The notes beneath the pieces were generated by a model. It saw only the letters and a list, made by a program, of their open reading frames with translations. It had not been told where the DNA came from and did no database searches. The position numbers and the translations under genes were made by a program. Below, one piece after another: positions 16,795 to 25,391 of a stretch of 64,000 bases of DNA. The stretch's first letter is position 1; the number at the start of each line of letters is the position of its first letter. The DNA comes from Limnospira platensis (GTDB taxonomy: Bacteria > Cyanobacteriota > Cyanobacteriia > Cyanobacteriales > Microcoleaceae), in the NCBI RefSeq assembly GCF_046480435.1, contig NZ_PKGC01000004.1. The stretch is one strand, 5' to 3'.

Positions 16795-18319
16795 TTCCCC
16801 CCCCAATTCCCCCCCCAATTCCTCGTCTATCTACATGGTGGGGGGAAGGAAACCGGGTTTCTTTGAGAAATCGGGTTTCTAGCAGGGGTGATAGCCTCGG
16901 ATGTAAATTTAAACAATTGAGAATGCTGGTTTTGATGGGTCTTTTTTCATCCCAGAAAATCAGTGAATTATAAAAAGCGATCGCCTCAGCAGAAGTGAGT
17001 ATTTGAAATACTGCGATCGCCTCCGGTTCAGTGTCGAAGCTCAAAAAATAAACCGTATCATCAAATAAAACAGGTTTTCCCTTCAGGGGACTTATCAATT
17101 GAAACTCTAGTTTTTTGTAAAGCCCACAAATCGCGATTTTCCAAGGTTTAAAGGTATAGTCTCCTACCCCAAAAATAGCAAAACGAGGATGATTTTGATA
17201 AATTTTGCTTTGGCGACCATCTAAATTCGCCGCATTCTGTTCAAGATAATTCCAAGTTTGGGGCGCATGGTGTTTAATTAAAGCTGTGTCTTCACCCAGA
17301 GATTTTTGAGTAACCAGGACATATTTATCAGTTTGGCTAATCTTCCCATTAGCAATATCTGAACCTTTCAAAAGTGGAAAAATATAATCATCCTCCAGGT
17401 TAACTTTTTCTCCCCAACCATTCACCAGATCATTATTAACTTGACGAAGTTCCATAATTTTGGCACAATCATGTTTAATTCCCGATCGCCATTTAATCAA
17501 GGGCTGAGTTTCGGAATAAAGAAAACTCAGTTTTTGAAAAGTGACCATATCCGCAATCAGCCGATTATGAGAGAAACCAATCCTCTGGAAATCTGCACTT
17601 TCCAGACTGGGGAAAATATCACAAAAATAGCGTTTTAATTTACCCGAAAATTCACAGAATACAAAACATGATTCAACCGCCGCATTAAAATACTTTTTAG
17701 CATCAATTCTATAGGTGGAAAATTGACATACATTTTTTTGGCGATCGTGCAAATAGTATAAAATTTTTCTGGCAACAGAAGTTTTACAAACCATCCCCAG
17801 ATAGCTATGTTCATAATTCTGCAACCATTCAATAATTTGAATAAGCATCCATTCCGATAGGTCAAAATTGCTTTTTCCAGTTAAAGCATCTAATCCTTTA
17901 TATCCGAGAAAGTTGCTTTTTTGCGGCAAATTATTACCCGATATTAACCCTTGTTGTGAATTGGTAATCCAAGGCAAATTACCTATAACCAAGATTTCCC
18001 CCGACTGTTCCAAGTTTGACAACGGGAAATTTAACAAATCTCCATGGTGCAAAATAACTCGCTGATCATGTTTAATAATTGGACTATTTTTAGCTGCTTT
18101 AATATAATCAGGGTTAATCTCTAATCCGACAATTTTTGCAGCCGACTTAAACTGTTGAATCGATGCCACAATGAAATTACCGACACCACAGGTGGGTTCC
18201 ACAATCAAATCTGGATTAACCCCTAAACTTGACAATTTTTGGCAAATTCGTTCCGCTAACTCTATAGGAGTTTGAAAATCTCCATATTCTATTGTTAATT
18301 TGCTTTTGATAACGGACAT
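16787..18319 (-). CDS. N6-adenine DNA methyltransferase of a restriction-modification system
   Basis: The 510-residue product has the class I SAM fold with motif I VEPTCGVGNFIVAS (about 42-55), IVGLEINPDY (about 63-72), GDLLNFPL (about 93-100) and motif IV GNLPWITNSQQG (about 113-124), where most N6-adenine enzymes have N-P-P-Y/W. The rest is probably a target-recognition region. The last 35 or so residues (from LSPLLETRF) are encoded by a dispersed repeat and a run of C-rich tandem repeats, giving GIGGGIGGGIS, and look like read-through rather than native protein. It follows the broken endonuclease gene by two bases. Activity is uncertain because of motif IV and the altered tail. Confidence 0.85.
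   Translation of the reverse strand: MSVIKSKLTIEYGDFQTPIELAERICQKLSSLGVNPDLIVEPTCGVGNFIVASIQQFKSAAKIVGLEINPDYIKAAKNSPIIKHDQRVILHHGDLLNFPLSNLEQSGEILVIGNLPWITNSQQGLISGNNLPQKSNFLGYKGLDALTGKSNFDLSEWMLIQIIEWLQNYEHSYLGMVCKTSVARKILYYLHDRQKNVCQFSTYRIDAKKYFNAAVESCFVFCEFSGKLKRYFCDIFPSLESADFQRIGFSHNRLIADMVTFQKLSFLYSETQPLIKWRSGIKHDCAKIMELRQVNNDLVNGWGEKVNLEDDYIFPLLKGSDIANGKISQTDKYVLVTQKSLGEDTALIKHHAPQTWNYLEQNAANLDGRQSKIYQNHPRFAIFGVGDYTFKPWKIAICGLYKKLEFQLISPLKGKPVLFDDTVYFLSFDTEPEAIAVFQILTSAEAIAFYNSLIFWDEKRPIKTSILNCLNLHPRLSPLLETRFLKETRFPSPHHVDRRGIGGGIGGGIS
16849..16893 (+). repeat. Dispersed GAAA(T/C)CGGGTTTCT repeat, left copy
   Basis: GAAACCGGGTTTCT at 16849-16862 is followed by GAAATCGGGTTTCTAGCA starting at 16867 and ending with GGGTGATA at 16893. 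The 27-bp part 16867-16893 matches 19453-19479 in the same orientation with a single difference. The sequence runs through the 3' end of the methyltransferase gene. Confidence 0.8.
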
Positions 18320-18321
18320 GG

Positions 18322-18981
18322 CTACTCAAAACGATAAACGGTAATTATACCATCTTCTTGACCTGCACGTTCAATCACTCTTCTATACTGTAATCTCCAT
18401 TGTAAAGCATTGGAAATTGTCAAAAACCCAAGTTCAGGAGGATTAGCCATGATTTCTTCGGCAATATTTATGGCTTCAATTTCATCAACGGGGAGATTTC
18501 TATCCCACATAAACGCAATTAAATCATCAACATTTCCTTCATTGTGCAAAATTTCACGAATCCCGCGAGTCATTTGAAAATCGGCTGTTTTCTCTGATTG
18601 CACATAGATCACATTCAGAATCTTTAGATTAGCAGTTTGATTGTCATGATGATCTAGTTTGTCGTAAACAAACACTAATAGAGAATATCCTAAACCAAAA
18701 ATTTTTTGTCTAGCTGACTTGAAAGGACAGGATGACTAAGGCTGTTTGATACTCGTCACTTTCATATCAACTTGAAGTTCCGGGAAATCAATACCAATGG
18801 CTGAATTTCCTTCTCTAAAATCATAATTATTTTTGAGGTAGTGTCTAAATTTTTGCTCTAAGTAAGTCCCTACCTTTTTACCATCTGTAATTCCATAAAG
18901 TGAAGGTTATAGATGTTGAGATTCTAAGATGGAAAATCTTTCGGCTTCAGAACACAGAGTTTTTATGGTTAAGGCTTGCAT
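18322..18981 (-). pseudogene. Type II restriction endonuclease pseudogene with two in-frame stops
   Basis: Reading the minus strand in one frame from ATG at 18979-18981 gives a 219-codon protein interrupted by TAA at 18907-18909 and TAG at 18736-18738, with no frameshift. The pieces read MQALTIKTLCSEAERFSI, then PSLYGITDGKKVGTYLEQKF and GIDFPELQVDMKVTSIKQP, then SSCPFKSARQKIFGLGYSLL up to the end. The D-x-K in VDMK with the Asp in GIDFP and Glu in TYLEQ fits a PD-(D/E)XK nuclease core. The last 117 codons remain open from a GTG at 18675, but this piece lacks the catalytic residues. The methyltransferase partner follows directly. The endonuclease family and site specificity are not established here. 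Confidence 0.85.
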
Positions 18982-19020
18982 AGCGGATAACACTGATCAC
19001 AGTAAAACAGGGTAATATAG

Positions 19021-19387
19021 TTAAGGGCGAAGAGTCTCCGGGAGGGAACAGCACACCCGGAAACCGTAACTATTGTCTGTCGGGTTAATACAGTCGCGGT
19101 AGGCACAACGACAGTAACCCGGAAAGCTGTACCACGAACCGCCCCGCACCACCCTTTTGTCTCTGCATTCCAAAAGGTTAACTAAATTTTCAACATAGAT
19201 ATGCAGACCATTCCACACTCGACCATTCGAGGGGGCACCGCCAATATAGTGGCGTGTTGGAAATTACTGACGGGGGTGGTTCCCCTATGGCAGTTGTAAT
19301 TAGCGAGGTCAGGTCATAACCGCATACGGTACAGGTTTCGACCTCGTTTTCTGTGTATTTGGTTTCACAGATTGGACATTTAGCCAT
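19021..19387 (-). pseudogene. Remnant of a zinc-ribbon / FGE-sulfatase domain protein
   Basis: Two pieces in different frames lie end to end. The first, from ATG at 19387, reads MAKCPICETKYTENEVETC and CTVCGYDL, a four-Cys zinc ribbon. The second, ending at 19021, reads GGAPSNGRVWNG and KRVVRGGSWYSFPGYCRCAYRD then NSYGFRVC, the C-terminal end of a formylglycine-generating-enzyme-like (SUMF1) domain. The roughly 200 residues that should sit between are missing and the frame changes at the junction. It is therefore a deletion remnant. Such proteins are common in filamentous cyanobacteria, often fused to kinases or other signalling modules. Confidence 0.8.
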
Positions 19388-19452
19388 AATTCCCAAACCT
19401 GATTTACAGCTAACTAATTATACAACAGATTGATCACCCTCGGCAATCTAAA

Positions 19453-19479
19453 GAAATCGGGTTTCTAGCATGGGTGATA
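19453..19479 (+). repeat. Dispersed GAAATCGGGTTTCT repeat, right copy
   Basis: GAAATCGGGTTTCTAGCA followed by TGGGTGATA; 26 of 27 bases match 16867-16893 in direct orientation. It ends exactly at the base before the stop codon of the UbiA-type gene. With the left copy it brackets the decayed restriction/FGE segment. Confidence 0.8.
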
Positions 19480-20520
19480 TTAAAGAAAAATATGCAGGTC
19501 AAAATAGACGATCGCTAAATAGGAAACTAGCCACAGAAATAGGCTGATTTTAATGCTGTTATCTTCGATTAAAATGCGATCTGGTTCTTCTCCGGCTGCT
19601 AAAACTGTGACGATCCGTTTGTAGTGCATTACTGCATAATAGACAATGGGAACGGTGATGACTAAGGAAGTGTTTTTACCGGAACTGATGGTAAATAGAG
19701 AATAACACATGATGGTCATGGTGGCTGTACTGTTAATCAAAGAGTCGAGATAGGGTAGGGTATAATGGCATAAAACCGGGCGCTGTTGATTCTTTTGACC
19801 GCGTTGATAAAATAGTTGGATATATGACTGTTTTGGGGTGGGATACAGGGAGTCTGGGGATAATTCTTCTAGGGATTCGATGGGGTTTTGTTTGTGGAGG
19901 AGAGAGAGGAGTTCCGATCGCCTTTTGGCGAAACCTTGAAATAGGGTTAAAAAGAAGGTACAAAGGGTAATCCAAGCGGTGGGGGTGTCTCCGACGGCGT
20001 AAATTCCGGCGAGGAGACGGAGGACGAAACCGAAGGCGATACAATTGACATCAAAAAGGGGAATATTTTTGAGTTTTAGGGAATAGGCGACATTGTTAAT
20101 TGCATACAATAAGAGACAGGAAAAGGTGGGGATTCCCAGATGGTAAGAACCGATGAGAGAAAGGGTGATTAAAAAGATGCCGATCGCTCTGGCGGTTGTT
20201 AATTGTACCCGTCCGCTGGCGAGGGGACGAAATCGCTTTTTGGGATGTTGGCGATCGCGATCGATGTCTTGAATGTCGTTGAAAATATAGACGGCTGATG
20301 CCATCATGGAAAACAGGACGACCATTAAAATGCCGTTGGCGATCGCATTTATTTCTCCTAACTGACCCCCAAAAATTACCCCCGCCAAACAGAACAGATT
20401 TTTAGTCCACTGGTGGGGACGCAGTAGCTTGATTATATCCCCAATTCCCCCCGATTTGTCTGGGGAAACTTCCGCAGAATTGGGATTAGATACTCTAGCA
20501 TATTTCGGTTTAATTTTCAT
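19480..20520 (-). CDS. UbiA-family prenyltransferase, DPPR-synthase type
   Basis: An integral membrane UbiA-superfamily enzyme of 346 residues. It starts IKLLRPHQWTKNLFCLAGV and has YIFNDIQDIDRDRQHPKKRF followed by RPLASGRV, the first Asp-rich metal site in the form typical of decaprenyl-phosphate phosphoribosyltransferase (mycobacterial Rv3806c type), where the acceptor is polyprenyl phosphate and the donor PRPP. The second Asp motif region is LFDVNCIAFGFVLR. About 40 extra residues near 205-245 (LHKQNPIESLEELSPDSL) are not usual in the family. It is the last gene of the minus-strand operon with two SDRs, a GT-C-like protein and a GMC oxidoreductase, which supports a polyprenyl-phosphate sugar role over quinone synthesis. 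Confidence 0.85.
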   Translation of the reverse strand: MKIKPKYARVSNPNSAEVSPDKSGGIGDIIKLLRPHQWTKNLFCLAGVIFGGQLGEINAIANGILMVVLFSMMASAVYIFNDIQDIDRDRQHPKKRFRPLASGRVQLTTARAIGIFLITLSLIGSYHLGIPTFSCLLLYAINNVAYSLKLKNIPLFDVNCIAFGFVLRLLAGIYAVGDTPTAWITLCTFFLTLFQGFAKRRSELLSLLHKQNPIESLEELSPDSLYPTPKQSYIQLFYQRGQKNQQRPVLCHYTLPYLDSLINSTATMTIMCYSLFTISSGKNTSLVITVPIVYYAVMHYKRIVTVLAAGEEPDRILIEDNSIKISLFLWLVSYLAIVYFDLHIFL

Positions 20521-20577
20521 AGGAAATTTAGGTTTAATTACACCCCTTGATTCAGCCGGATATGATAATTATAACAG

Positions 20578-21603
20578 TTAAGACAACTGTTTGAGCAACC
20601 AAAGAATTTTTTCTTTAACTGGTTTACGGTGCGCGGAACCTGCTTTTTCTGCCTGAATTTTATCATAGTTTTGCTGGAACCAATCGTAACTTTCCTGGAA
20701 CATTTCATCATTAGAGTATTGGGGTTGCCAGCCCAAATTTAACAGGGGTTGAACATCGAAATAAAACTCTTTATGATAGGTGAGATAATGCCAGGGTGCG
20801 AGGGGGCTTAAACCGACAATATCTAATAGTCTCAAGGTGCCAATTGTCAAGGTAGTGGGGAGACTTTTTACCTGAGAATCAGTGGCGGCATAGCTAATTA
20901 AATGTTCCAAACCTTCCCGCAGAGTGCCAAAGCGATCGCTTCCGACATTATAAATTCCCGGTTTCCCTAAATCCAAGGCTAATAGGTAAGCGTCCATTAA
21001 ATCCAGAGCATGAATAAACTGGAATTTGATATTTCCATCCCCGATAACGTAGACATTTCGCCCTTCTTTAATCCACTCAAATAGAATCTGAAAAATGCCT
21101 AACCTTCCCTCGCCCAAAATAGTCCGAGGGCGGATGACAATTAAGGGTAAACCTTGGCGATCGCAAACTTGACGGACTGCTAATTCTCCCGCCAATTTTG
21201 CGCGTCCGTAAATTTCCACCGGCTGGGGTTGAGTTTGGTTAGTAATGGGACATTGAGGGTCGCCAAATAAGGCACTAGAACTCATGTGAATAAAACTGCT
21301 CACCCCGGCTTGAGCGGCTTCCTCAGCGGCGATACGACTCCCTTCGACATTCACCTCCCAAAACTTCTTTCCCGACTTGGTAAGGGGGACTAAAGCCACA
21401 TTATGATGAACGATATCAACGCCTTTCATGGCGGCGGCGACACCTTGGCGATCGCGAATATCGCAGTTAATATATTCAATATCCTGGGGGCGAGTGGGAT
21501 CTTCCCAAATATCAAGTATTTTGACTTCTTCTCCCCGTTGCGACAACCGACGGGCGATCAGATTTCCTAAAAAGCCAGAACCCCCTGTTACCAGATGTTT
21601 CAT
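20578..21603 (-). CDS. NAD-dependent epimerase/dehydratase (extended SDR)
   Basis: A 341-residue extended short-chain dehydrogenase. The cofactor site is VTGGSGFLGNLIARRLSQRG with Asp in KILDIWE for NAD. The catalytic pair is YGRAK near residue 130, with SSSALFG as the Ser part. IHALDLMDAYLLAL is a typical sugar-epimerase segment. The substrate is not known; relatives include sugar-nucleotide epimerases and 3-beta-hydroxysteroid-type enzymes. Its start overlaps the stop of the preceding gene by four bases (ATGA), so the two are translationally coupled. Confidence 0.87.
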   Translation of the reverse strand: MKHLVTGGSGFLGNLIARRLSQRGEEVKILDIWEDPTRPQDIEYINCDIRDRQGVAAAMKGVDIVHHNVALVPLTKSGKKFWEVNVEGSRIAAEEAAQAGVSSFIHMSSSALFGDPQCPITNQTQPQPVEIYGRAKLAGELAVRQVCDRQGLPLIVIRPRTILGEGRLGIFQILFEWIKEGRNVYVIGDGNIKFQFIHALDLMDAYLLALDLGKPGIYNVGSDRFGTLREGLEHLISYAATDSQVKSLPTTLTIGTLRLLDIVGLSPLAPWHYLTYHKEFYFDVQPLLNLGWQPQYSNDEMFQESYDWFQQNYDKIQAEKAGSAHRKPVKEKILWLLKQLS

Positions 21604-22166
21604 GGACTACCGCTAACCTTCCAAATAATGACTCTGCCAGCATCGTAAACTAATGTCGCCAATTCGTAAAGGAATTGGATCGGCGGATAATTATAAAACC
21701 ATAATCGGGGGGCGATCGCCATAGAATTATCAACCTTTTCTGGACGACAACCTACTACTTTTTGCACGGGAAAATCGCAGGATTTAAACATTATCCGACT
21801 TCGGAAACTGTGGGGTTTATTGCAGTATAAAATTACTGACTCTAGGGGCCAATATTTTTCCTGCTTTAACCAATAACGCAATACCCGCGCATTATCAAAG
21901 GTATCTAAATAGGTTTTATCTCGGACATTTTGGGGAACCAAAACCTGTAAATCTGGGCGCAATTGCTGGAGAAATTCCCCTGCATAATCTTCCTCAGATT
22001 GGGAATGTCCGAAGGGATTACCAGGGGCAACAAACACGCGAGAATTGGGTTCAGCATCGGCGGCTAACTGACAGATTACTGCTTTAAAATAAGGGGATAA
22101 GTTATCGACGGCTGCAGTGGCTTCTGTAGCGGTTAATCCCTCGGTGACGATGATATAATCAGCCAT
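21600..22166 (-). CDS. YdcF/DUF218-like protein, tentative
   Basis: A 188-residue protein. The middle reads KTYLDTFDNARVLRYWLKQE then ESVILYCNKPHSFRSRIMFK, which resembles the DUF218 (YdcF/SanA/ElyC) core, where a conserved Thr-Asn region and a histidine preceding RA/RS recur. Family members are linked to envelope polysaccharide and lipid-carrier metabolism. The N-terminus (ADYIIVTEGLTATEATAAV) lacks an obvious signal peptide. It overlaps both neighbours (1 and 4 bases), so it is a tightly coupled member of the operon. The family call is by eye and could be wrong; a dedicated unknown family is the alternative. Confidence 0.55.
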   Translation of the reverse strand: MADYIIVTEGLTATEATAAVDNLSPYFKAVICQLAADAEPNSRVFVAPGNPFGHSQSEEDYAGEFLQQLRPDLQVLVPQNVRDKTYLDTFDNARVLRYWLKQEKYWPLESVILYCNKPHSFRSRIMFKSCDFPVQKVVGCRPEKVDNSMAIAPRLWFYNYPPIQFLYELATLVYDAGRVIIWKVSGSP

Positions 22167-23224
22167 TAGTTATCAATTCCTCCGTAATTATCGAACACCC
22201 ATTTAAGACTACGACGCATCCCTTCTTCTAGGGAAACTTTGGGAGAATAGCCTAATTCTCGTTGGGCTTTGGCAACTGAACAGGCGATGGTTTTATTCAT
22301 TTCAGATAATACATGAATTTTTTGCTGATATAATCCTAAACTCTGCAAAGTGCCATCTACTAAGGTGGCGATATCTCCGGTAATTCCGGGTAATTTTAAA
22401 CGTTTGTGGGCGCAAGTTTGGTTAAATTCGGATTCTAGGAGTTTCTCGACTGTATCGATAATTTCATTCATGGAATAGGGGCGATTATCGGCTATCCAGT
22501 AGGTTTGACCGTTGGCTTTTTCGGATTCGGCTGATAGCAAAAGTCCCTGACAGAGATTGTCGATATAAGCCATCGATCGCAAATTATTTCCATCTCCCAC
22601 AATGGGACCTTTTCCATCCCGAATCATTTGGAAAAATAGGGTTTGTCGGGGGGGTTGGTTGGGGCCGTAAAACCAGGGCGGACGGACAATAACGGTTTCT
22701 ATTCTCCCTGATTGCTGCATGGACATAACGGCTAATTCCATCAGCATTTTGGATTTGCCATAATTCATATAGGGATGGTAGGGGGATTTTTCATCGAATA
22801 GATGATCAGGGTGAGGATTGCAACCACAGGGAGAATTAGAAGAGACAATCACGGCCCTTTTGACGCGATTGGTGACGGCGGAATTTAACAGGTTTTGGGT
22901 TCCGTTGACATTAATATGATAAAATTCGGAAACGCGCGGAGGGTGAATGATTCCGGCGGTATGAAATAGAATGGCATGGTTCGCATTTTCACAAAAGCGA
23001 TCGCAGTCTTGGGGATTCCGTAAATCGCCGACAATCACTTCAATTTTATCGGAGAGGTTGGTGAGACTTTCGGGGTTTTGACCGGGTAAAATTAGACAGC
23101 GAATCATCAGATTATTTCTGGGTTGGGAAAAAGCCTCAATATCTGGGAGTCCTTTAACTAAGGCTTTAACTAAACTGAATCCTAACCAGCCTAAAGCGCC
23201 TGTAACTAAAACTAGATCACTCAT
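22166..23224 (-). CDS. NAD-dependent epimerase/dehydratase (3-beta-HSD-like SDR)
   Basis: A 352-residue extended SDR: VTGALGWLGFSLVKALVKG is the nucleotide-binding loop, VIVSSNSPCG the Ser strand, and YGKSKMLMEL the catalytic Tyr-Lys pair near residue 153-157. RPPWFYGPNQP and MAYIDNLCQGLLL follow the 3-beta-hydroxysteroid dehydrogenase-like branch. It oxidises, reduces or epimerises an unknown alcohol, plausibly a sugar on a lipid carrier. The start overlaps the end of the GT-C-like gene by eight bases. A second SDR lies two genes downstream; the two differ clearly and are not a recent duplicate. Confidence 0.87.
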   Translation of the reverse strand: MSDLVLVTGALGWLGFSLVKALVKGLPDIEAFSQPRNNLMIRCLILPGQNPESLTNLSDKIEVIVGDLRNPQDCDRFCENANHAILFHTAGIIHPPRVSEFYHINVNGTQNLLNSAVTNRVKRAVIVSSNSPCGCNPHPDHLFDEKSPYHPYMNYGKSKMLMELAVMSMQQSGRIETVIVRPPWFYGPNQPPRQTLFFQMIRDGKGPIVGDGNNLRSMAYIDNLCQGLLLSAESEKANGQTYWIADNRPYSMNEIIDTVEKLLESEFNQTCAHKRLKLPGITGDIATLVDGTLQSLGLYQQKIHVLSEMNKTIACSVAKAQRELGYSPKVSLEEGMRRSLKWVFDNYGGIDN

Positions 23225-25352
23225 GGTTTCCTCCTTGGTCTTCTGAGAGAATAATTAACGTAATTTCTCGTTGTAGGGTGACAAACTCCCCCCTATCAGG
23301 ATCATAAACCCAAGCGTGAATAGTGGTTTCTCCGGGGGGAATATCTGGGGCGGAAAGTTCAGCGATCCAAGCGGATTTTGAGTAGCGATCGCTGTTAAAA
23401 TGTTGCACAATATCGGGGGTCTGTATGTTAATTTCTGTGTCGGCGAAGAAAAAGTCCTGGTCGTTATATGAAAAAAAGACGCGATCGGGTTGTTGGTCGC
23501 GATCGCCAAACGCCGCCCAACCGTCTACCATAAAGCGATCGCCGGGGTTTAAAGTTAAGGTGGCGAGGGGGGGATTAATATAGCCGTAAATGGTTTCAGG
23601 TTGGCGGTTAAAGCGGGGGTTAGGGATGCCATCAAGAATTACTTTAATTTGAGTTTCTCCAGCCAAAGGTAGTAATTCTGCCGATTCCCCTACCCTGATC
23701 CAGGCCTGAATTGATGTGTTTTGATACAGATTAAAAACGGCTGTTTCTATGGCAGCCCGCCACATATTTTGGTTGATTTCGGAGTAAGCAATGGCTGTGG
23801 TTTCTGAGGACTTGGAAAGTATCAAAAGCTGATTATTGTCATCAACTAGCTGGGGATTAAGTTGTAACTCTCCGGTTAATAGAATCCAGCCATTTTGATG
23901 GTTTTGGGAAAACACACCTGGGGAATTATCCCAGACGATCGCACCATAATTTTCGGAACTCTTGATAAATTGTAGGTTAGGACTATCGATAAATCCTAAA
24001 TCATTTAAGACCATCGCTGTTTGTTTAAAGCGATCGCGAGAGGGGATAATTTTAAACCATTGCCAGCAGTTAGGAGAGCGATCGTCCCAAACTTGGATCA
24101 CGTTTAAGCAGCTTGTGATATGGTTAGAAACTCGTCGATAGAATTGACCTTCTTTAATGGCGTATACCGAATTAATTGCGGTTAGAAAAATTATCAATAT
24201 GGCTACACCAGTTAATCCCCGTTTCCATGGGATAACGGGAAGTTCTCGATTAGGGAAATATAAGCCAATTTGTAACACTGCTACCCACAAAAATAGGGAA
24301 TTGCTGGTATATCTGGAACCTAAAGCAAAATCTAAGCCTAAATCGGTAAATGCGGCTTCAGCCCTGCCAAAAGTGGTAATGGCGGCAAATAGTAAGGCGA
24401 ACAATGCTAAACTAATCCAGGGGGCGACGGTTTGTAAAAATTGGAACCCGTTTTTTTGATATCCCCAGGCGATCGCACCCCCAAAGCTGAATAATACCAA
24501 AACCCCCAAAATATTGGCTATTGGCACGGAATAGAAACCGAGAGGGGCTCCCAATAGTATCAAGAAAAAACGCGCCCAAAATACGGAATGATTGAGCAGA
24601 TACAAAAGGTTAAAATTGCTGGGATTATCCCGATTATATCCCATCACATAAACGGCGGTAGTAATTCCAAATAATCCTAGCCATATCAGGCTATTTTTTA
24701 ATCCTGATTTGATGGTGGTATTAGTTAAAAAAACTGTGGGTAAAATCGCCAACCATCCTATAATACCTTGGGCTAATGTGAAGCTGGCAATCATCATGGG
24801 TAGAGTCGCCCAAATTAGGCTTTTTTGGTGCTGGGGCTGTTGTGAATTGAGAACCCAGAGAGAAATTGTCACACACAGATTAACTAGAAATATCCCCAAT
24901 TGCAATCCCCACAGCCAATTTTGATACTGCACGAGGGAAAACAGAATCAGCCAGGATAGACCATTAATAATGTGGAATCTTTGGGAGTGCGAAATATCTG
25001 GATAGCATTGGCGAGAAATTTTGACAATAAAAATTCCGTTGAGGATAGCAAATAACACCCCAATCAAGATTTCATAAATCTTCTCCCAACCGGAAATAAA
25101 TGCCAAGGGGACGACAATTAATCTCAGGAAAAAGTAGCGATGATCATTGTAGATTTCGGCAAAATCACTTAACCCAGCTTTTCCCTGGGCTATTTTCTCA
25201 AAGATGGCGGCGATCGCCCATTCATCCCAGAGGGGAACTCTCACGCCGTAGATAATCACAAAAGCAATTAAAATTAAAACCGGAATCAGGTAGAGTGCTG
25301 TGGTTGATCTAATTGTTATTTTCCGGGGAATTGACAACATTATTGATGGCAT
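23217..25352 (-). CDS. Multi-spanning GT-C-like membrane protein
   Basis: A 711-residue membrane protein with about ten to twelve hydrophobic helices in residues 15-400, then a soluble C-terminal domain of about 300 residues. The first periplasmic loop carries GVRVPLWDEWAIAAIF and NDHRYFFLRLIVVP, an acidic-loop pattern typical of GT-C glycosyltransferases that use polyprenyl-phosphate sugars. The C-terminal part ends with a beta-rich segment (WIAELSAPDIPPGETTIHA), probably an external accessory domain. No named family is certain. In context with the UbiA/DPPR-type gene it is the best candidate for the transferase step. GT39-like or an unclassified GT-C are alternatives. Confidence 0.6.
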   Translation of the reverse strand: MPSIMLSIPRKITIRSTTALYLIPVLILIAFVIIYGVRVPLWDEWAIAAIFEKIAQGKAGLSDFAEIYNDHRYFFLRLIVVPLAFISGWEKIYEILIGVLFAILNGIFIVKISRQCYPDISHSQRFHIINGLSWLILFSLVQYQNWLWGLQLGIFLVNLCVTISLWVLNSQQPQHQKSLIWATLPMMIASFTLAQGIIGWLAILPTVFLTNTTIKSGLKNSLIWLGLFGITTAVYVMGYNRDNPSNFNLLYLLNHSVFWARFFLILLGAPLGFYSVPIANILGVLVLFSFGGAIAWGYQKNGFQFLQTVAPWISLALFALLFAAITTFGRAEAAFTDLGLDFALGSRYTSNSLFLWVAVLQIGLYFPNRELPVIPWKRGLTGVAILIIFLTAINSVYAIKEGQFYRRVSNHITSCLNVIQVWDDRSPNCWQWFKIIPSRDRFKQTAMVLNDLGFIDSPNLQFIKSSENYGAIVWDNSPGVFSQNHQNGWILLTGELQLNPQLVDDNNQLLILSKSSETTAIAYSEINQNMWRAAIETAVFNLYQNTSIQAWIRVGESAELLPLAGETQIKVILDGIPNPRFNRQPETIYGYINPPLATLTLNPGDRFMVDGWAAFGDRDQQPDRVFFSYNDQDFFFADTEINIQTPDIVQHFNSDRYSKSAWIAELSAPDIPPGETTIHAWVYDPDRGEFVTLQREITLIILSEDQGGNHE

Positions 25353-25391
25353 AAATCAGAACATTTTTGGCAGTTGGCAATTGTTGACCGG

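Noticed and set aside
18322..18675. Separate 117-residue gene
   Set aside because: It is the open end of the endonuclease frame beyond the TAG stop; the same frame continues upstream with nuclease motifs, so it is part of a pseudogene.
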